A stretch of 64,000 bases of DNA from Isoptericola luteus (GTDB lineage: Bacteria; Actinomycetota; Actinomycetes; Actinomycetales; Cellulomonadaceae). Below are positions 23,909-32,412 of this stretch, piece after piece. The position numbers and the translations under genes were made by a program. Location of the stretch: NCBI RefSeq assembly GCF_020297055.1, contig NZ_JAIXCQ010000002.1, positions 248,001-312,000 on the forward strand, read 5' to 3'. Positions within the stretch are counted from its first letter, which is position 1. Every line of letters starts with the position of its first letter. The notes below the pieces were generated by a model. That model did no database searches. It worked only from the letters and a program-made list of their open reading frames with translations, and was not told the origin of the DNA.

Positions 23909-24919
23909 ATGGCACTGTCCGCAACCTCGACCGTCGGCGAATGGCTCGACCACCCGGTGGGCGGCCGCATCCTCGGAGCGGTCCTCGAGCAGGCCGGCGC
24001 CTCGGCCGAGGCACTCGCCCCGGCGCGGACCCTCCCGCTCCAGCAGCTCGTGGCGATGTCGGACGGCACGTTCCCCGCCGAGATGGTGGACGGCCTCGTC
24101 GCCGCCTACCGCGCCGAGATCCCCGAGGGCACCGAGGACCCGGCCGCCACCGCACCCGCGGCCTGGGTCGAGGAGATCACGCCCGGCCGCTTCACCGGCC
24201 AGACCGTGATCGTCACCGGCGCAGCGTCCGGCATCGGCCGCGCCGTCGCCTCCCGCGTGGCGCGCGAGGGCGGCCGCGTCGTCGCCGTCGACCTCGCCAA
24301 GGAGAAGCTCGACGAGCTCGCCGCTTCCCTGCCCGGCACCGACGTGGTCGCCGTCGCGGGCGACATCGCGGACGCCGACGCCGTCGCCGAGATCGTGCGC
24401 ACGGCCGGCGAGCGGGTCGACGCGCTGGCGAACGTCGCCGGCATCATGGACGACATGAGCGCGGTGCACGAGATGGCCGACGCCACCTGGGAGCGCGTCA
24501 TGCGCGTCAACGTCGACGGGACCATGCGCCTCATGCGCGCGGTGGCCCCGGGGATGCTCGAGGCGAGGTCCGGGCGGATCGTCAACGTCGCCTCCGAGGC
24601 GGCCCTGCGCGGCTCCGCGGCGGGCGCCGCCTACACGGCGTCCAAGCACGCCGTGATCGGGCTGACCAAGTCGTCCGCGGTGATGTACTCCGGCACCGGG
24701 GTCACGGTGAACGCCGTCGCGCCGGGCGGCGTCGCCACCGGCATCACGCCGGGCCGGGCCGAGTTCGGCTCGGCGCGCCTCGGCCGGTACATGGGCAACA
24801 TCCCCGGCATCGCCCAGTCCGAGCACCTGGCGGCGTCGATCACGTTCCTGCTGTCGCGGGACTCCGTGAACCTCAACGGCGCGATCCTCGCCTCGGACGG
24901 CGGCTGGTCCGCCGTCTGA
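23909..24919 (+). CDS. Short-chain dehydrogenase/reductase with N-terminal helical extension
   Basis: A 336-residue protein. Residues about 95-336 form a classical SDR: cofactor loop TGAASGIGRAVA (about 101-112), NVAGIMDD, catalytic Ser in NVASEAA, YTASKHA with the Tyr-x3-Lys pair, and the C-terminal DGGWSAV. Residues 1-90, HPVGGRILGAVLEQAG to PLQQLVAMSDG..., are an extra helical domain resembling a segment seen at the ends of some glycosidases. Substrate unknown. The ATG follows AAGGAGG. It is controlled, presumably, by the divergent TetR gene. Its stop is followed by a tandem/inverted repeat shared with the converging MFS gene. Confidence 0.87.
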   Translation: MALSATSTVGEWLDHPVGGRILGAVLEQAGASAEALAPARTLPLQQLVAMSDGTFPAEMVDGLVAAYRAEIPEGTEDPAATAPAAWVEEITPGRFTGQTVIVTGAASGIGRAVASRVAREGGRVVAVDLAKEKLDELAASLPGTDVVAVAGDIADADAVAEIVRTAGERVDALANVAGIMDDMSAVHEMADATWERVMRVNVDGTMRLMRAVAPGMLEARSGRIVNVASEAALRGSAAGAAYTASKHAVIGLTKSSAVMYSGTGVTVNAVAPGGVATGITPGRAEFGSARLGRYMGNIPGIAQSEHLAASITFLLSRDSVNLNGAILASDGGWSAV

Positions 24920-24930
24920 CCTCCGCCGAG

Positions 24931-25030
24931 CTGTCAGGACCAGGTGCACGGATGCATGCACCTGGCCCTGACAACTCCCGGTCCTGACAACTCCCGGCCC
25001 TGACGACTCCCGGTCCTGACAGCTCGCGGC
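24931..25030. repeat. 16-bp tandem repeat (x4) inside an inverted repeat, convergent junction
   Basis: Four tandem units close to CCTGACAACTCCCGGT begin at 24967, 24983, 24999 and 25015. One reverse copy (AGCTGTCAGGACC, from about 24929) lies on the left, followed by a 9-bp hairpin CCAGGTGCA with TGCACCTGG. The reverse copy can pair with any of the four units, best with the last. The block fills the gap between the SDR and MFS stops and is probably a two-way terminator. Confidence 0.85.
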
Positions 25031-25037
25031 GGGGTGG

Positions 25038-26333
25038 TCACTCCCCCGGCATCGGGAGGGCGTCGTCCGCCCAGTCGTCCGGGCGGCCGACCCGCCACAG
25101 CGAGGGCACCAGGGCGAGCGCGACGACGGTCGCGCCGAGCAGCGCCACAAGCGTCCACAGCACGACGCCGATGCCGCCGGCGTCGAGCAGGCTGCCGCCC
25201 ACCAGCGGGGCGATCGGCATCGCCGCCACGCCGCTCAGCCCGAGCACCGAGGAGAGGCGGCCCTGCATCTGCGCGGGCGTGATCGCCGCGACATACCCGG
25301 CCATCGCCGAGTTCACGGCCGGGACGAGCAGGACACCGACGGCGATCCCGACGACGTAGCCGACGTAGGTCTGGATCATGGCCATCACGGCGAACGCCAC
25401 CACCAGCAGCCCCAGCGCGGGCACGACGACGGCGCCCAGGCGCAGCCGCCGGACGAGCACAGGCGCCAGGACGGCGCCGAGGAGCAGCGACGCCGCGGCC
25501 GCCATGTCGAAGACGCCGATGAGCACCGGGTCCGTCCCCGTCTGCGCGAGCTCGAGGTTGATGCCGATCATCATGCCGCTCAGGGCGATGTTGACGGTGA
25601 CGAACAGGCCGAGGCTGGCGCGGAACAGCGGCAACGACCACACGTAGGCCAGCCCTTCGCGCAGCGCCGCCACCGGACGCGTGACGCGCGCGGCCGTGAC
25701 GTCGTCGTTGAGGGGCACCCTGACGAAGAACGTGCAGAACGCCGTCGCCGCCTGGCCGACGACGGCGCCGATCACCGGCACGACGTGGCCGACGCCGTAG
25801 AGCACGCCGCCCAGCGGCCCCCCGAGCAGGCCTGCGACGGCGTCGCGGCCCTGCGCCGTGGCGTACGCAGTGGGGAGCTGCGGCGTGGGCACCACCGAGC
25901 GGAACGCACCGCTGATCGCCGGGTCGAGGAACGCCGTGGCGACCGCCGCCCCGAAGAGGACGGCAGCGAGGTGCCAGGCCGACAGCACCCCGAGCGCCCC
26001 GGCGACCAGGACCGTCGCCCACAGCACGGTGGCCGCGCCTGCCGCGAGCACGACGAGCCGGCGCCGGTCGGTGCGGTCGGCGACCACGCCGGCGGGCAGC
26101 GTCGCCGCGAGGGCTCCCGCGTGCCCGATCGCGGCGACGGCTCCCGCCGCGGTGGCGGATCCCGTGAGCTCGAGCGCCAGCAGCGGCACGGCGAACGTCG
26201 CCACCCCGACCCCGACGGACTGGGTGGTGAGCCCGGTCATGAGCAGCGTGAACGGGCGGTTCCGGCGCAGCGGAGGAATGTCGACGGCGGGCGCCGCACC
26301 CGAGGTCGTCGCTGCGGTCTGCGAGGTGGTCAT
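25038..26333 (-). CDS. MFS transporter, drug-efflux type
   Basis: A 431-residue major facilitator with about twelve membrane segments. The cytoplasmic loop-2 motif GVVADRTDRRRLV (about residue 87) is the family signature, and the overall pattern resembles enterobactin-exporter/MFS_3-like efflux proteins. It probably exports a drug or metabolite. It is divergent from the ArsR gene. The ATG at 26333 stands 7 nt after -10 TATCGT (26341-26346), with -35 TTGCGC (26364-26369) at a 17-bp spacing. That -35 lies inside a palindrome, so repression by ArsR is likely. The substrate cannot be read. Confidence 0.88.
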   Translation of the reverse strand: MTTSQTAATTSGAAPAVDIPPLRRNRPFTLLMTGLTTQSVGVGVATFAVPLLALELTGSATAAGAVAAIGHAGALAATLPAGVVADRTDRRRLVVLAAGAATVLWATVLVAGALGVLSAWHLAAVLFGAAVATAFLDPAISGAFRSVVPTPQLPTAYATAQGRDAVAGLLGGPLGGVLYGVGHVVPVIGAVVGQAATAFCTFFVRVPLNDDVTAARVTRPVAALREGLAYVWSLPLFRASLGLFVTVNIALSGMMIGINLELAQTGTDPVLIGVFDMAAAASLLLGAVLAPVLVRRLRLGAVVVPALGLLVVAFAVMAMIQTYVGYVVGIAVGVLLVPAVNSAMAGYVAAITPAQMQGRLSSVLGLSGVAAMPIAPLVGGSLLDAGGIGVVLWTLVALLGATVVALALVPSLWRVGRPDDWADDALPMPGE

Positions 26334-26363
26334 GAGAAGGACGATAGTTCCGCAATCAACCTT

Positions 26364-26381
26364 GCGCAATACTTATTGCGC
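26364..26381. promoter_or_regulatory. ArsR-type operator over the MFS promoter
   Basis: The perfect 18-bp palindrome GCGCAATACTTATTGCGC overlaps the MFS -35 (TTGCGC on the minus strand, 26364-26369). A TTGCGCAA element occurs at 26362-26369 and again at 26390-26397. The site lies between the divergent MFS and ArsR genes. Confidence 0.75.
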
Positions 26382-26429
26382 GCTAGTTCTTGCGCAACGC
26401 TCCGTGCGCGTCGTTGCTAGGCTCGATCC

Positions 26430-27020
26430 GTGCTCGAGACCATGGAGATCAGCGACCCGGACGCCCTGCGCGCCATCGCGAACCCCGTCCGCCAGCGGAT
26501 CCTGATGCAGCTTGCCGTGGTGGGGCACGCCAGGGCCGCCGACCTCGCCGCGGCGATCGGCCAGCCGGCCAACTCCGTCAGCTTCCACCTCCGGGTCCTC
26601 GCCAAGGCCGGGATGATCACGGAGGCGCCGGAGCACGCCCGCGACAAGCGCGACCGGGTGTGGACGAACGTCGCGGACACCTACAGCGTCAAGGGCGACA
26701 CCCCCGCAGCGGGCGAGGCTCTCCTGCGGCCGGCCCTCAGGTGGACGGCGGACGTCTTCGCGCACGGCGACCGGGACGACGCGTCCGCCCGCCGGCAGTT
26801 CGTCATGACGACGCTGCTGATGACCAAGGACGAGGCCGACGCGCTGGCCACGGAGATCGCCGAGGTGTTCGACCGCTGGTCCGAGCGGAGCCTCGCGGCG
26901 TCGCGCGAGACGCCCGACGTCCGCCGCGACGTCTACCAGATGCTCAGCGTCCTGGGCCCCCGCGACGACGCGAGCGACGGCACCGGCGACGGCCCGGCGA
27001 AGGGCGACACGTCCGGCTGA
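26430..27020 (+). CDS. ArsR/SmtB-type helix-turn-helix regulator
   Basis: A 196-residue regulator with an N-terminal winged helix: RAIANPVRQRILMQLAVVG, then recognition region QPANSVSFHLRVLAKAGMIT (about residues 47-66). No metal-binding cysteine motif is visible, so it probably senses another signal or acts constitutively; the 120-residue C-terminal part is helical and not identified. It is divergent from the MFS exporter, its likely target. The GTG at 26430 lies 6 nt after -10 TAGGCT (26418-26423), a leaderless start. Confidence 0.85.
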   Translation: MLETMEISDPDALRAIANPVRQRILMQLAVVGHARAADLAAAIGQPANSVSFHLRVLAKAGMITEAPEHARDKRDRVWTNVADTYSVKGDTPAAGEALLRPALRWTADVFAHGDRDDASARRQFVMTTLLMTKDEADALATEIAEVFDRWSERSLAASRETPDVRRDVYQMLSVLGPRDDASDGTGDGPAKGDTSG

Positions 27021-27092
27021 GGTCAACCACGCGGACGCCGGACGACGGACGACGGCACAGCGGCGCCAGGGTCCCGTCCGGCGCGCGGTGAC

Positions 27093-27749
27093 TCAGCCGA
27101 TGACGGCGTGGCGCCCGTCGACGCGCAGGCCCTCGCGCGCGACGCGGCCGACGGTCTCCACGAGCAGGGCACGCTCGGCGACCTTGATGCGCTCGTGCAG
27201 CGAGGCCTCGTCGTCGCCGTCCGCGACCGGGACCACGGCCTGCGCGAGGATCGGCCCGGTGTCGACGCCGGCGTCGACGACGTGGACGGTGCAGCCGGTC
27301 ACCCGGACCCCGTACGCGAGGGCGTCCCGCACGCCGTGCGCGCCGGGGAACGACGGGAGCAGCGCGGGGTGCGTGTTGACGATCCGCCCCGCGAACCGTT
27401 CGACGAACGACGGCGCGAGGATGCGCATGAACCCGGCCAGCACCACGTAGTCCGGCCGGAAGACGGCCACGGCCTCGGCGACGCCGGCGTTCCAGTCCGC
27501 CCGGTCGGCGAAGTCCGCCGGGGCGACGACGACCGACGCGACGCCGGCGCCGCGCGCCAGGTCCAGGGCGCCCGCGGCGGGCTTGTCCGAGACCACGCCG
27601 ACCACGCGCGCGCCGTAGGCGGCGTCGTCGTGGGCGGCGAGCAGCGCCGCGAGGTTGGAGCCACCTCCGGAGGCGAGGACGACGAGGCGCGCCTGAGCGG
27701 ACGCCTCCGCGGACGTCGAGGCGACGGGGTGGCCGGAGGGGGTCTGCAC
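27093..27749 (-). CDS. purN: Phosphoribosylglycinamide formyltransferase
   Basis: A 218-residue GAR transformylase (10-formyl-tetrahydrofolate dependent), step 3 of purine synthesis. VLASGGGSNLAALL (about 23-36) binds phosphate. VVLAGFMRIL and NTHPALLPSFPG carry the catalytic Asn and His, and GCTVHVVDAGVDTGPILAQ includes the active-site Asp. An extra 20 residues precede the usual start. The GTG at 27749 lies 7 nt after TAGGCT (27757-27762), whose TAG is also the stop codon of the perM-like gene upstream, so purN may be read from the operon mRNA or from its own leaderless promoter. Confidence 0.95.
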   Translation of the reverse strand: MQTPSGHPVASTSAEASAQARLVVLASGGGSNLAALLAAHDDAAYGARVVGVVSDKPAAGALDLARGAGVASVVVAPADFADRADWNAGVAEAVAVFRPDYVVLAGFMRILAPSFVERFAGRIVNTHPALLPSFPGAHGVRDALAYGVRVTGCTVHVVDAGVDTGPILAQAVVPVADGDDEASLHERIKVAERALLVETVGRVAREGLRVDGRHAVIG

Positions 27750-27759
27750 GCGCGTCAGC

Positions 27760-29010
27760 CTACCGGCGCCGCAGCCGCCCGGTGAGGCCCGCCCGCGCGG
27801 ACGCGAGCACGAGCGCCGCGCCCACGCCCACCTCCGCCGCGACCACCGCGGCGAGGCGCAGCGGATCGCCGCCCACCTCGGAGAGCCGCGCGGCGCCCAC
27901 CGCTCCCCCGGCCCACCACTGCAGCAGCGCGGTGGCCGCGCCGACCGCGAGCACCAGCCCGGCGAGCACCCACGCGACGTCGGCCCACCGCACCCGCCCC
28001 GGGTCCAGGCGCGTCCATGCGAACCAGCCGGCGACCGCGCCGCAGACGACCACCACGACCGGCCCGGCCACGACGGCGGCGGGGCTCACCCAGTCCGGGC
28101 CGGGCAGCGCGCCCAGCAGCGGTACCGCGGGCAGCGGGCCGGCGTCCGTGCCGCCCGCGGAGAACACGGTGCCCTGCCCCACGGCGAACCCCGGACCGGC
28201 CAGCCAGGCCGTGGCCCACAGCACGAGGTTCGGCAGCAGGGCGAGCTGCGCCACGGCGAGGACGAACCCGCCGATCCAGCCCGGGTCGAGCCCGGTGACG
28301 ATGTCGTCCGACGTGGCCCGGCCGGCGACGACCCACACGATCGTGACGACGCCCCCGGCTGCGACGAGCAGCGCGAGGGCAACGACGGCGGCGCGCACCC
28401 CCAGCCGCATCACGTCGGGCACGACCCGGTCCAGCCGGCCACCGGGCACGACGAACGTCGGCCGGTCCGGCGGCACGAGGATGCCCCCCGCCGCACCCAG
28501 GCCCCCGACGACGGCACCACCGAGCGCGGCGAGCGCCCACCGTCCGACCTCCCCGCCGACCTCGCCACCGGCCGCGGCGGCACCCGTCGCGACGGCGGTG
28601 AGCGTGCCGGTCGTCAGCGCGTAGGTCGCCGTCGCCGCCAGCCACGCGGCAAGAGTCGGCACGGTCGAGCGTTTCACCGCGACGTAGCAGGTGAACACGG
28701 CGAGGGCCCCGATGCCGAGCGGCACAAGCGTCACGACGGCGCCCCCCGCCTCGAGCGCCACCCCGTGCCCCAGCAGCCAGAGCACCGTGGCCGCGCCGAA
28801 CCCCGACGTCCAGGCCGCGCCGGTGGCCTGGGGCCCGCCGAGGACGGCGACGACGGACAGCAGCATGACGACGGCGTACGACAGCACGACGCCCTGGAGC
28901 GTCGCCCACACCCCGGACGTGACGGCGGCGAGCCGCTCCCCGGCGACGCCGGCGCGGGCTCCGCCGCCGTCCTCGACGGTGCGGGGGGTTCGGGTCGAGG
29001 TGGCACTCAC
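27760..29010 (-). CDS. perM: DUF6350/PerM-like multi-spanning membrane protein
   Basis: A 416-residue protein with about ten hydrophobic segments from residue 30 to 410 and very few soluble parts. Position between sucD and purN is the place of Mycobacterium tuberculosis Rv0955 (PerM), linked there to cell division and persistence, and of DUF6350 proteins in other actinobacteria. The function here is inferred from that synteny alone. The GTG at 29010 is the first usable start; no clear ribosome site or -10 is visible. Its TAG stop coincides with the purN -10 hexamer. Confidence 0.75.
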   Translation of the reverse strand: MSATSTRTPRTVEDGGGARAGVAGERLAAVTSGVWATLQGVVLSYAVVMLLSVVAVLGGPQATGAAWTSGFGAATVLWLLGHGVALEAGGAVVTLVPLGIGALAVFTCYVAVKRSTVPTLAAWLAATATYALTTGTLTAVATGAAAAGGEVGGEVGRWALAALGGAVVGGLGAAGGILVPPDRPTFVVPGGRLDRVVPDVMRLGVRAAVVALALLVAAGGVVTIVWVVAGRATSDDIVTGLDPGWIGGFVLAVAQLALLPNLVLWATAWLAGPGFAVGQGTVFSAGGTDAGPLPAVPLLGALPGPDWVSPAAVVAGPVVVVVCGAVAGWFAWTRLDPGRVRWADVAWVLAGLVLAVGAATALLQWWAGGAVGAARLSEVGGDPLRLAAVVAAEVGVGAALVLASARAGLTGRLRRR

Positions 29011-29052
29011 GCGCCCATGGTCACCCGGGCCGGCCCCGAAGTGGTGCAGACA

Positions 29053-29094
29053 CGACGACGGCGCCCTCCCCCGAGGGGGTGGGCGCCGTCGTCG
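29053..29094. terminator. sucCD terminator
   Basis: A perfect 14-bp stem (29053-29066 with 29081-29094) encloses a second 5-bp C/G stem with loop GA. It lies 12 nt past the sucD stop and before perM, and is one of the strongest hairpins in the window. Confidence 0.85.
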
Positions 29095-29106
29095 GGCGGT
29101 CCGGGG

Positions 29107-30003
29107 TCAGAGCCCCTGGAGGATCTCCCGCATGAGCGCGGCGGTCTCGGACGGCGTCTTGCCGACCTTGACGCCGACGGCCTCGAGGGCCTCCTTCTTC
29201 GCCTGCGCGGTGCCGGCGGAGCCGGACACGATGGCGCCGGCGTGGCCCATGGTCTTGCCCTCGGGGGCGGTGAAGCCCGCGACGTAACCGACGACCGGCT
29301 TGGTCACGTGCTCGGCGATGTACGCGGCCGCACGCTCCTCGGCGTCGCCGCCGATCTCGCCGATCATGACGATCGCCTTGGTCTCGGGGTCGTTCTCGAA
29401 CGCCTCGAGCGCGTCGATGTGCGTGGTGCCGACGATGGGGTCGCCGCCGATCCCGATGGCGGTGGAGAACCCGAGGTCCTTCAGCTCGTACATCATCTGG
29501 TAGGTCAGGGTGCCCGACTTCGACACGAGGCCGATGGGTCCCTTGCCCGTGATGGTGTGCGGGGTGATGCCGGCGAGCGACTCGCCCGGCGTGATGATGC
29601 CGGGGCAGTTCGGGCCGATCATCCGGGTCTTCTTGCCCTGCAGGTAGGCCCAGACCGCGGCCGAGTCCTGCACGGGGACACCCTCGGTGATGACGACGAT
29701 CAGCGGCATCTCGGCGTCGACGGCCTCGATCGCCGCGTCCTTGGTGAACGCCGGGGGCACGAAGAGCACCGAGACGTTCGCCCCGGTCTCCGCCATGGCC
29801 TCCTTGACGGTGCCGAAGACGGGCAGGACGACGTCGTTGCCGTCGTGGTCCTTGTGCGCCACGGTGGTGCCGGCCTTGCGGGCGTTGACACCGCCCACGA
29901 TCTGGGCGCCGGAGTCGAGCATCAGGGCGGTGTGCTTGGCACCCATGCCGCCGGTGATGCCCTGGACGATGATCTTGCTGTCCTTGTTCAGGTAGATGGA
30001 CAT
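29107..30003 (-). CDS. sucD: Succinate-CoA ligase (ADP-forming) alpha subunit
   Basis: A 298-residue subunit that makes succinate and ATP from succinyl-CoA in the TCA cycle. The CoA-binding fold [12 protein letters not shown] begins near residue 13, and the phosphorylated histidine is H254 in GHAGAIVSG. It carries the CoA site and partners the beta subunit sucC, 39 bp upstream in the same operon. Length and motifs are normal. A strong hairpin follows. Confidence 0.98.
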   Translation of the reverse strand: MSIYLNKDSKIIVQGITGGMGAKHTALMLDSGAQIVGGVNARKAGTTVAHKDHDGNDVVLPVFGTVKEAMAETGANVSVLFVPPAFTKDAAIEAVDAEMPLIVVITEGVPVQDSAAVWAYLQGKKTRMIGPNCPGIITPGESLAGITPHTITGKGPIGLVSKSGTLTYQMMYELKDLGFSTAIGIGGDPIVGTTHIDALEAFENDPETKAIVMIGEIGGDAEERAAAYIAEHVTKPVVGYVAGFTAPEGKTMGHAGAIVSGSAGTAQAKKEALEAVGVKVGKTPSETAALMREILQGL

Positions 30004-30042
30004 ATCAGTGAGGTCTCTGCTTTCCGCGTCTTCTCGGGGCGA

Positions 30043-31212
30043 TCAGGCGTTGGCCAGCTCGGCAGCCTTGTCGGCGCCGCCGTCCATGGTCTCGGCCAGG
30101 GTGACCAGCGGGTGGTTCGCGTCGGTGAGGATCTGGCGGCCCAGGTCGACGTTGTTGCCGTCGAGGCGCACGACCAGCGGCTTGCTGGCCTCGTCGCCGA
30201 GGATCTCCAGTGCGCCGACGATGCCCTTGGCGACCTCGTCGCAGGCGGTGATGCCGCCGAAGACGTTGACGAACACGCTCTTGACCTGCGGGTCGTTCAG
30301 GATGACGTCCAGGCCGTTGGCCATGACCTTCGCGTTGGCGCCGCCGCCGATGTCGAGGAAGTTGGCGGGCTTGACGCCGCCGTGGGCCTCGCCGGCGTAG
30401 GCGACGACGTCGAGCGTGCTCATGACGAGCCCCGCGCCGTTGCCGATGATGCCGACCTCGCCGTCGAGCTTGACGTAGTTGAGACCGTTGGCCTTGGCCT
30501 TGGCCTCGAGCGGGTCGGCCGCCTCCTTGTCCTCGAGCGCCTCGTGGTCCGGGTGCCGGACCTCGGAGGCGTTGTCGTCGAGGGTGACCTTGCCGTCGAG
30601 CGCGACGATGGCGCCGTCCTCGGTGCGGACGAGCGGGTTCACCTCGACCAGCGTGGCGTCCTCCGCCGTGAAGACGGTCCAGAGCTTGCGGATGACGTCT
30701 GCGACCGGGGCCTTGAGCTCCTCGGCGAAGCCGGCGACGTCCACGATCTCGGCGGCCTTGGCCTCGTCGATGCCCACGATCGGGTCGACGGCGACCTTGG
30801 CGAGCGCCTCGGGGCGCTCGACGGCGAGCTGCTCGATCTCCATGCCGCCCTCGACGGAGCACATGGCGAGGTAGTTGCGGTTCGAGCGGTCCAGGAGCAC
30901 GGAGAAGTAGAACTCCTCGGCGATCTTGGCGCCCTGGGCCACCATGACGCGGTGCACGGTGTGGCCCTTGATGTCCATCCCGAGGATCTCGCCGGCCTTC
31001 TCGGCGGCCTCCTCGGGCGAGTGCGCCAGCTTCACGCCGCCGGCCTTGCCGCGGCCGCCGGTCTTCACCTGGGCCTTGACGACGACGGTCCCGCCGCCGA
31101 GCTCCTGAGCACCCGCGCGAGCCTCTTCGGGCGTCGTCGCGACGACGCCGCCGAGCACGGGCACGCCGTGCTTCTCGAAGATGTCGCGAGCCTGGTATTC
31201 GAACAGGTCCAC
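30043..31212 (-). CDS. sucC: Succinate-CoA ligase (ADP-forming) beta subunit
   Basis: A 389-residue ATP-grasp subunit with [18 protein letters not shown] at the start, [18 protein letters not shown] (nucleotide loop, about 46-63), VEVNPLV and [15 protein letters not shown]. It binds ADP and works with sucD. The GTG at 31212 is chosen because DLFEYQA is the conserved N-terminus, GAAGGA lies 9 nt upstream, and 389 residues is the family length; an ATG 18 bp earlier is less likely. A palindrome lies at the presumed 5' end of the message. Confidence 0.97.
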   Translation of the reverse strand: MDLFEYQARDIFEKHGVPVLGGVVATTPEEARAGAQELGGGTVVVKAQVKTGGRGKAGGVKLAHSPEEAAEKAGEILGMDIKGHTVHRVMVAQGAKIAEEFYFSVLLDRSNRNYLAMCSVEGGMEIEQLAVERPEALAKVAVDPIVGIDEAKAAEIVDVAGFAEELKAPVADVIRKLWTVFTAEDATLVEVNPLVRTEDGAIVALDGKVTLDDNASEVRHPDHEALEDKEAADPLEAKAKANGLNYVKLDGEVGIIGNGAGLVMSTLDVVAYAGEAHGGVKPANFLDIGGGANAKVMANGLDVILNDPQVKSVFVNVFGGITACDEVAKGIVGALEILGDEASKPLVVRLDGNNVDLGRQILTDANHPLVTLAETMDGGADKAAELANA

Positions 31213-31267
31213 CCTGCTGCGTCCTTCCATCGGTGGTGCCTCTGGGTCGGCAGAGGCCGGCACGAGC

Positions 31268-31302
31268 GATGTCTCGACATCAAGACATCTTCGCCAAGGG
31301 TA
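31268..31302 (-). promoter_or_regulatory. sucC promoter with 5'-end palindrome
   Basis: On the minus strand TACCCT (31297-31302) fits a -10. The perfect inverted repeat GATGTCT-N8-AGACATC (31268-31289) follows at about +1 to +22 of the message. It may be a repressor site or an mRNA 5' hairpin. The remainder of the 259-bp gap to the DUF6518 gene shows only that gene's -10. Confidence 0.5.
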
Positions 31303-31471
31303 GCCGCGTCATGAGCGGAACCCCACCCGCCCAGCGTCCCACAGCCCGTCGTCGCCTGTCGGGTTGCTCACTCGCGAGCGACCCGGCCGTCCGCCCACGG
31401 GTGGACCTCGGCACCGAAGACGGGCCCGGGGGTGGATCCCTCCGGGTAGGCCCGCCGCCTACGGTCGTCGC

Positions 31472-32173
31472 GTGACGTACCAGACCGCTACACCCACCCG
31501 ACCCGCGGGCCCTCGCCGCACGGGACCTCGCGAGACGACCCCGACCGCCGGGCCGGCCGCGATGACGTGGCGCCGCGCGGCGCTGCGCTCCGCGGCCGTG
31601 GCCGCCGCGAGCTTCGCCCTCGGCGGCCTCACCTCGTTCGCGCAGGGCGCCCTGCCGGAGGCGCTGGTGCCGTTCGCCAACTCGGCGAGCGGCTGGACCG
31701 TGCTCACGGCGGTCCTGATCGGCTGGTCGCGGGTCCGGACCGGCCTGGCCGCCGCACTGGGGGCGACGAGCTTCGTGCTGCTCGTGCTCGGGTACGCCGC
31801 CGTGTCGGCGGCGCGGGACCTGTACTACGACCCGATGCTCTTCGGCGTGGTGGGGCTCGCCGTCGGACCCTTCGTCGGGATCGCCGCGTCGTGGCTGCGC
31901 CGGGACCCGTGGCGCGCCGCGGTCGGCACCGCGCTCCTCGCGGGCATCGGCGCCGGGGAGTCCGTCTACGGCCTGACGACCGTCGTCGACACCACCGGTC
32001 CGACGTACTGGGTGATCGCCGGGGTGGGCGCCGTCGCCCTGGTGGTCGTCATGCTCGCGCGTCGCGTGCGCACGGCCGGACCGGTCCTGGTGGCCACGCT
32101 GGGCGCCTCCGCCGTCGCCGCCGCGTTCGTGTTTGCCTACACCTGGCTCGGCGGCGGCGTCAACGTGGGTTGA
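31472..32173 (+). CDS. DUF6518-like membrane protein
   Basis: A 233-residue protein with an Arg/Pro/Thr-rich cytoplasmic start and about six membrane segments. The stretch RDLYYDPMLFGVVGLAVGPF and the later GAGESVYGL recall the DUF6518 family, of unknown function. The GTG at 31472 lies 6 nt after -10 TACGGT (31460-31465), a leaderless start. Its TGA stop (32171-32173) lies inside the first palindrome of the following HTH gene. It is divergent from sucC. Confidence 0.7.
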   Translation: MTYQTATPTRPAGPRRTGPRETTPTAGPAAMTWRRAALRSAAVAAASFALGGLTSFAQGALPEALVPFANSASGWTVLTAVLIGWSRVRTGLAAALGATSFVLLVLGYAAVSAARDLYYDPMLFGVVGLAVGPFVGIAASWLRRDPWRAAVGTALLAGIGAGESVYGLTTVVDTTGPTYWVIAGVGAVALVVVMLARRVRTAGPVLVATLGASAVAAAFVFAYTWLGGGVNVG

Positions 32174-32203
32174 CAACCGGTGGCCCCGTCAACGAAGGTT
32201 GAC
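32159..32203. promoter_or_regulatory. Paired GTCAAC-N4-GTTGAC operators
   Basis: Two perfect palindromes GTCAAC-N4-GTTGAC occur at 32159-32174 and 32188-32203, 29 bp apart centre to centre. The second ends 2 bp before the ATG of the small HTH gene. The first overlaps the end of the DUF6518 gene and contains TTGACA, usable as a -35. A matching -10 is not obvious. Confidence 0.75.
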
Positions 32204-32205
32204 GC

Positions 32206-32412
32206 ATGACGGAGAACACTCTCGTCGCCGCCGCTGGTGACGACCCGACCGAAGGCCTCCGCGCGGTCGTCGCGCTCCGCGACCTCGCCGAGCGGCTGGA
32301 GACGCTGCAGGTCGAGCGTGCCCGGCAGCTCGGCTGGTCGTGGCAGCAGGTCGCCGACGCGCTCGGCGTCAGCAGGCAGGCGGTCCACAAGAAGCACGGC
32401 AGGAGGATCTGA
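32206..32412 (+). CDS. Small helix-turn-helix protein paired with ClpN protein
   Basis: A 68-residue protein: a helix (residues 20-40) leads into the HTH WSWQQVADALGVSRQAVHKK (about 45-64). There is no ligand domain. It is the first gene of a two-gene unit with the ClpN-domain protein, whose ATG overlaps its stop by 1 bp (TGATG). It is the natural candidate to bind the paired GTCAAC-N4-GTTGAC sites just upstream and so regulate itself. Similar HTH plus ClpN pairs occur in other actinobacteria; their role is not established to my knowledge. Confidence 0.8.
   Translation: MTENTLVAAAGDDPTEGLRAVVALRDLAERLETLQVERARQLGWSWQQVADALGVSRQAVHKKHGRRI

Noticed and set aside
27021-27092. Terminator between ArsR and purN genes
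   Set aside because: Only an 8-bp stem (CGCCGGAC with GTCCGGCG) with a long loop is visible; too weak to call.
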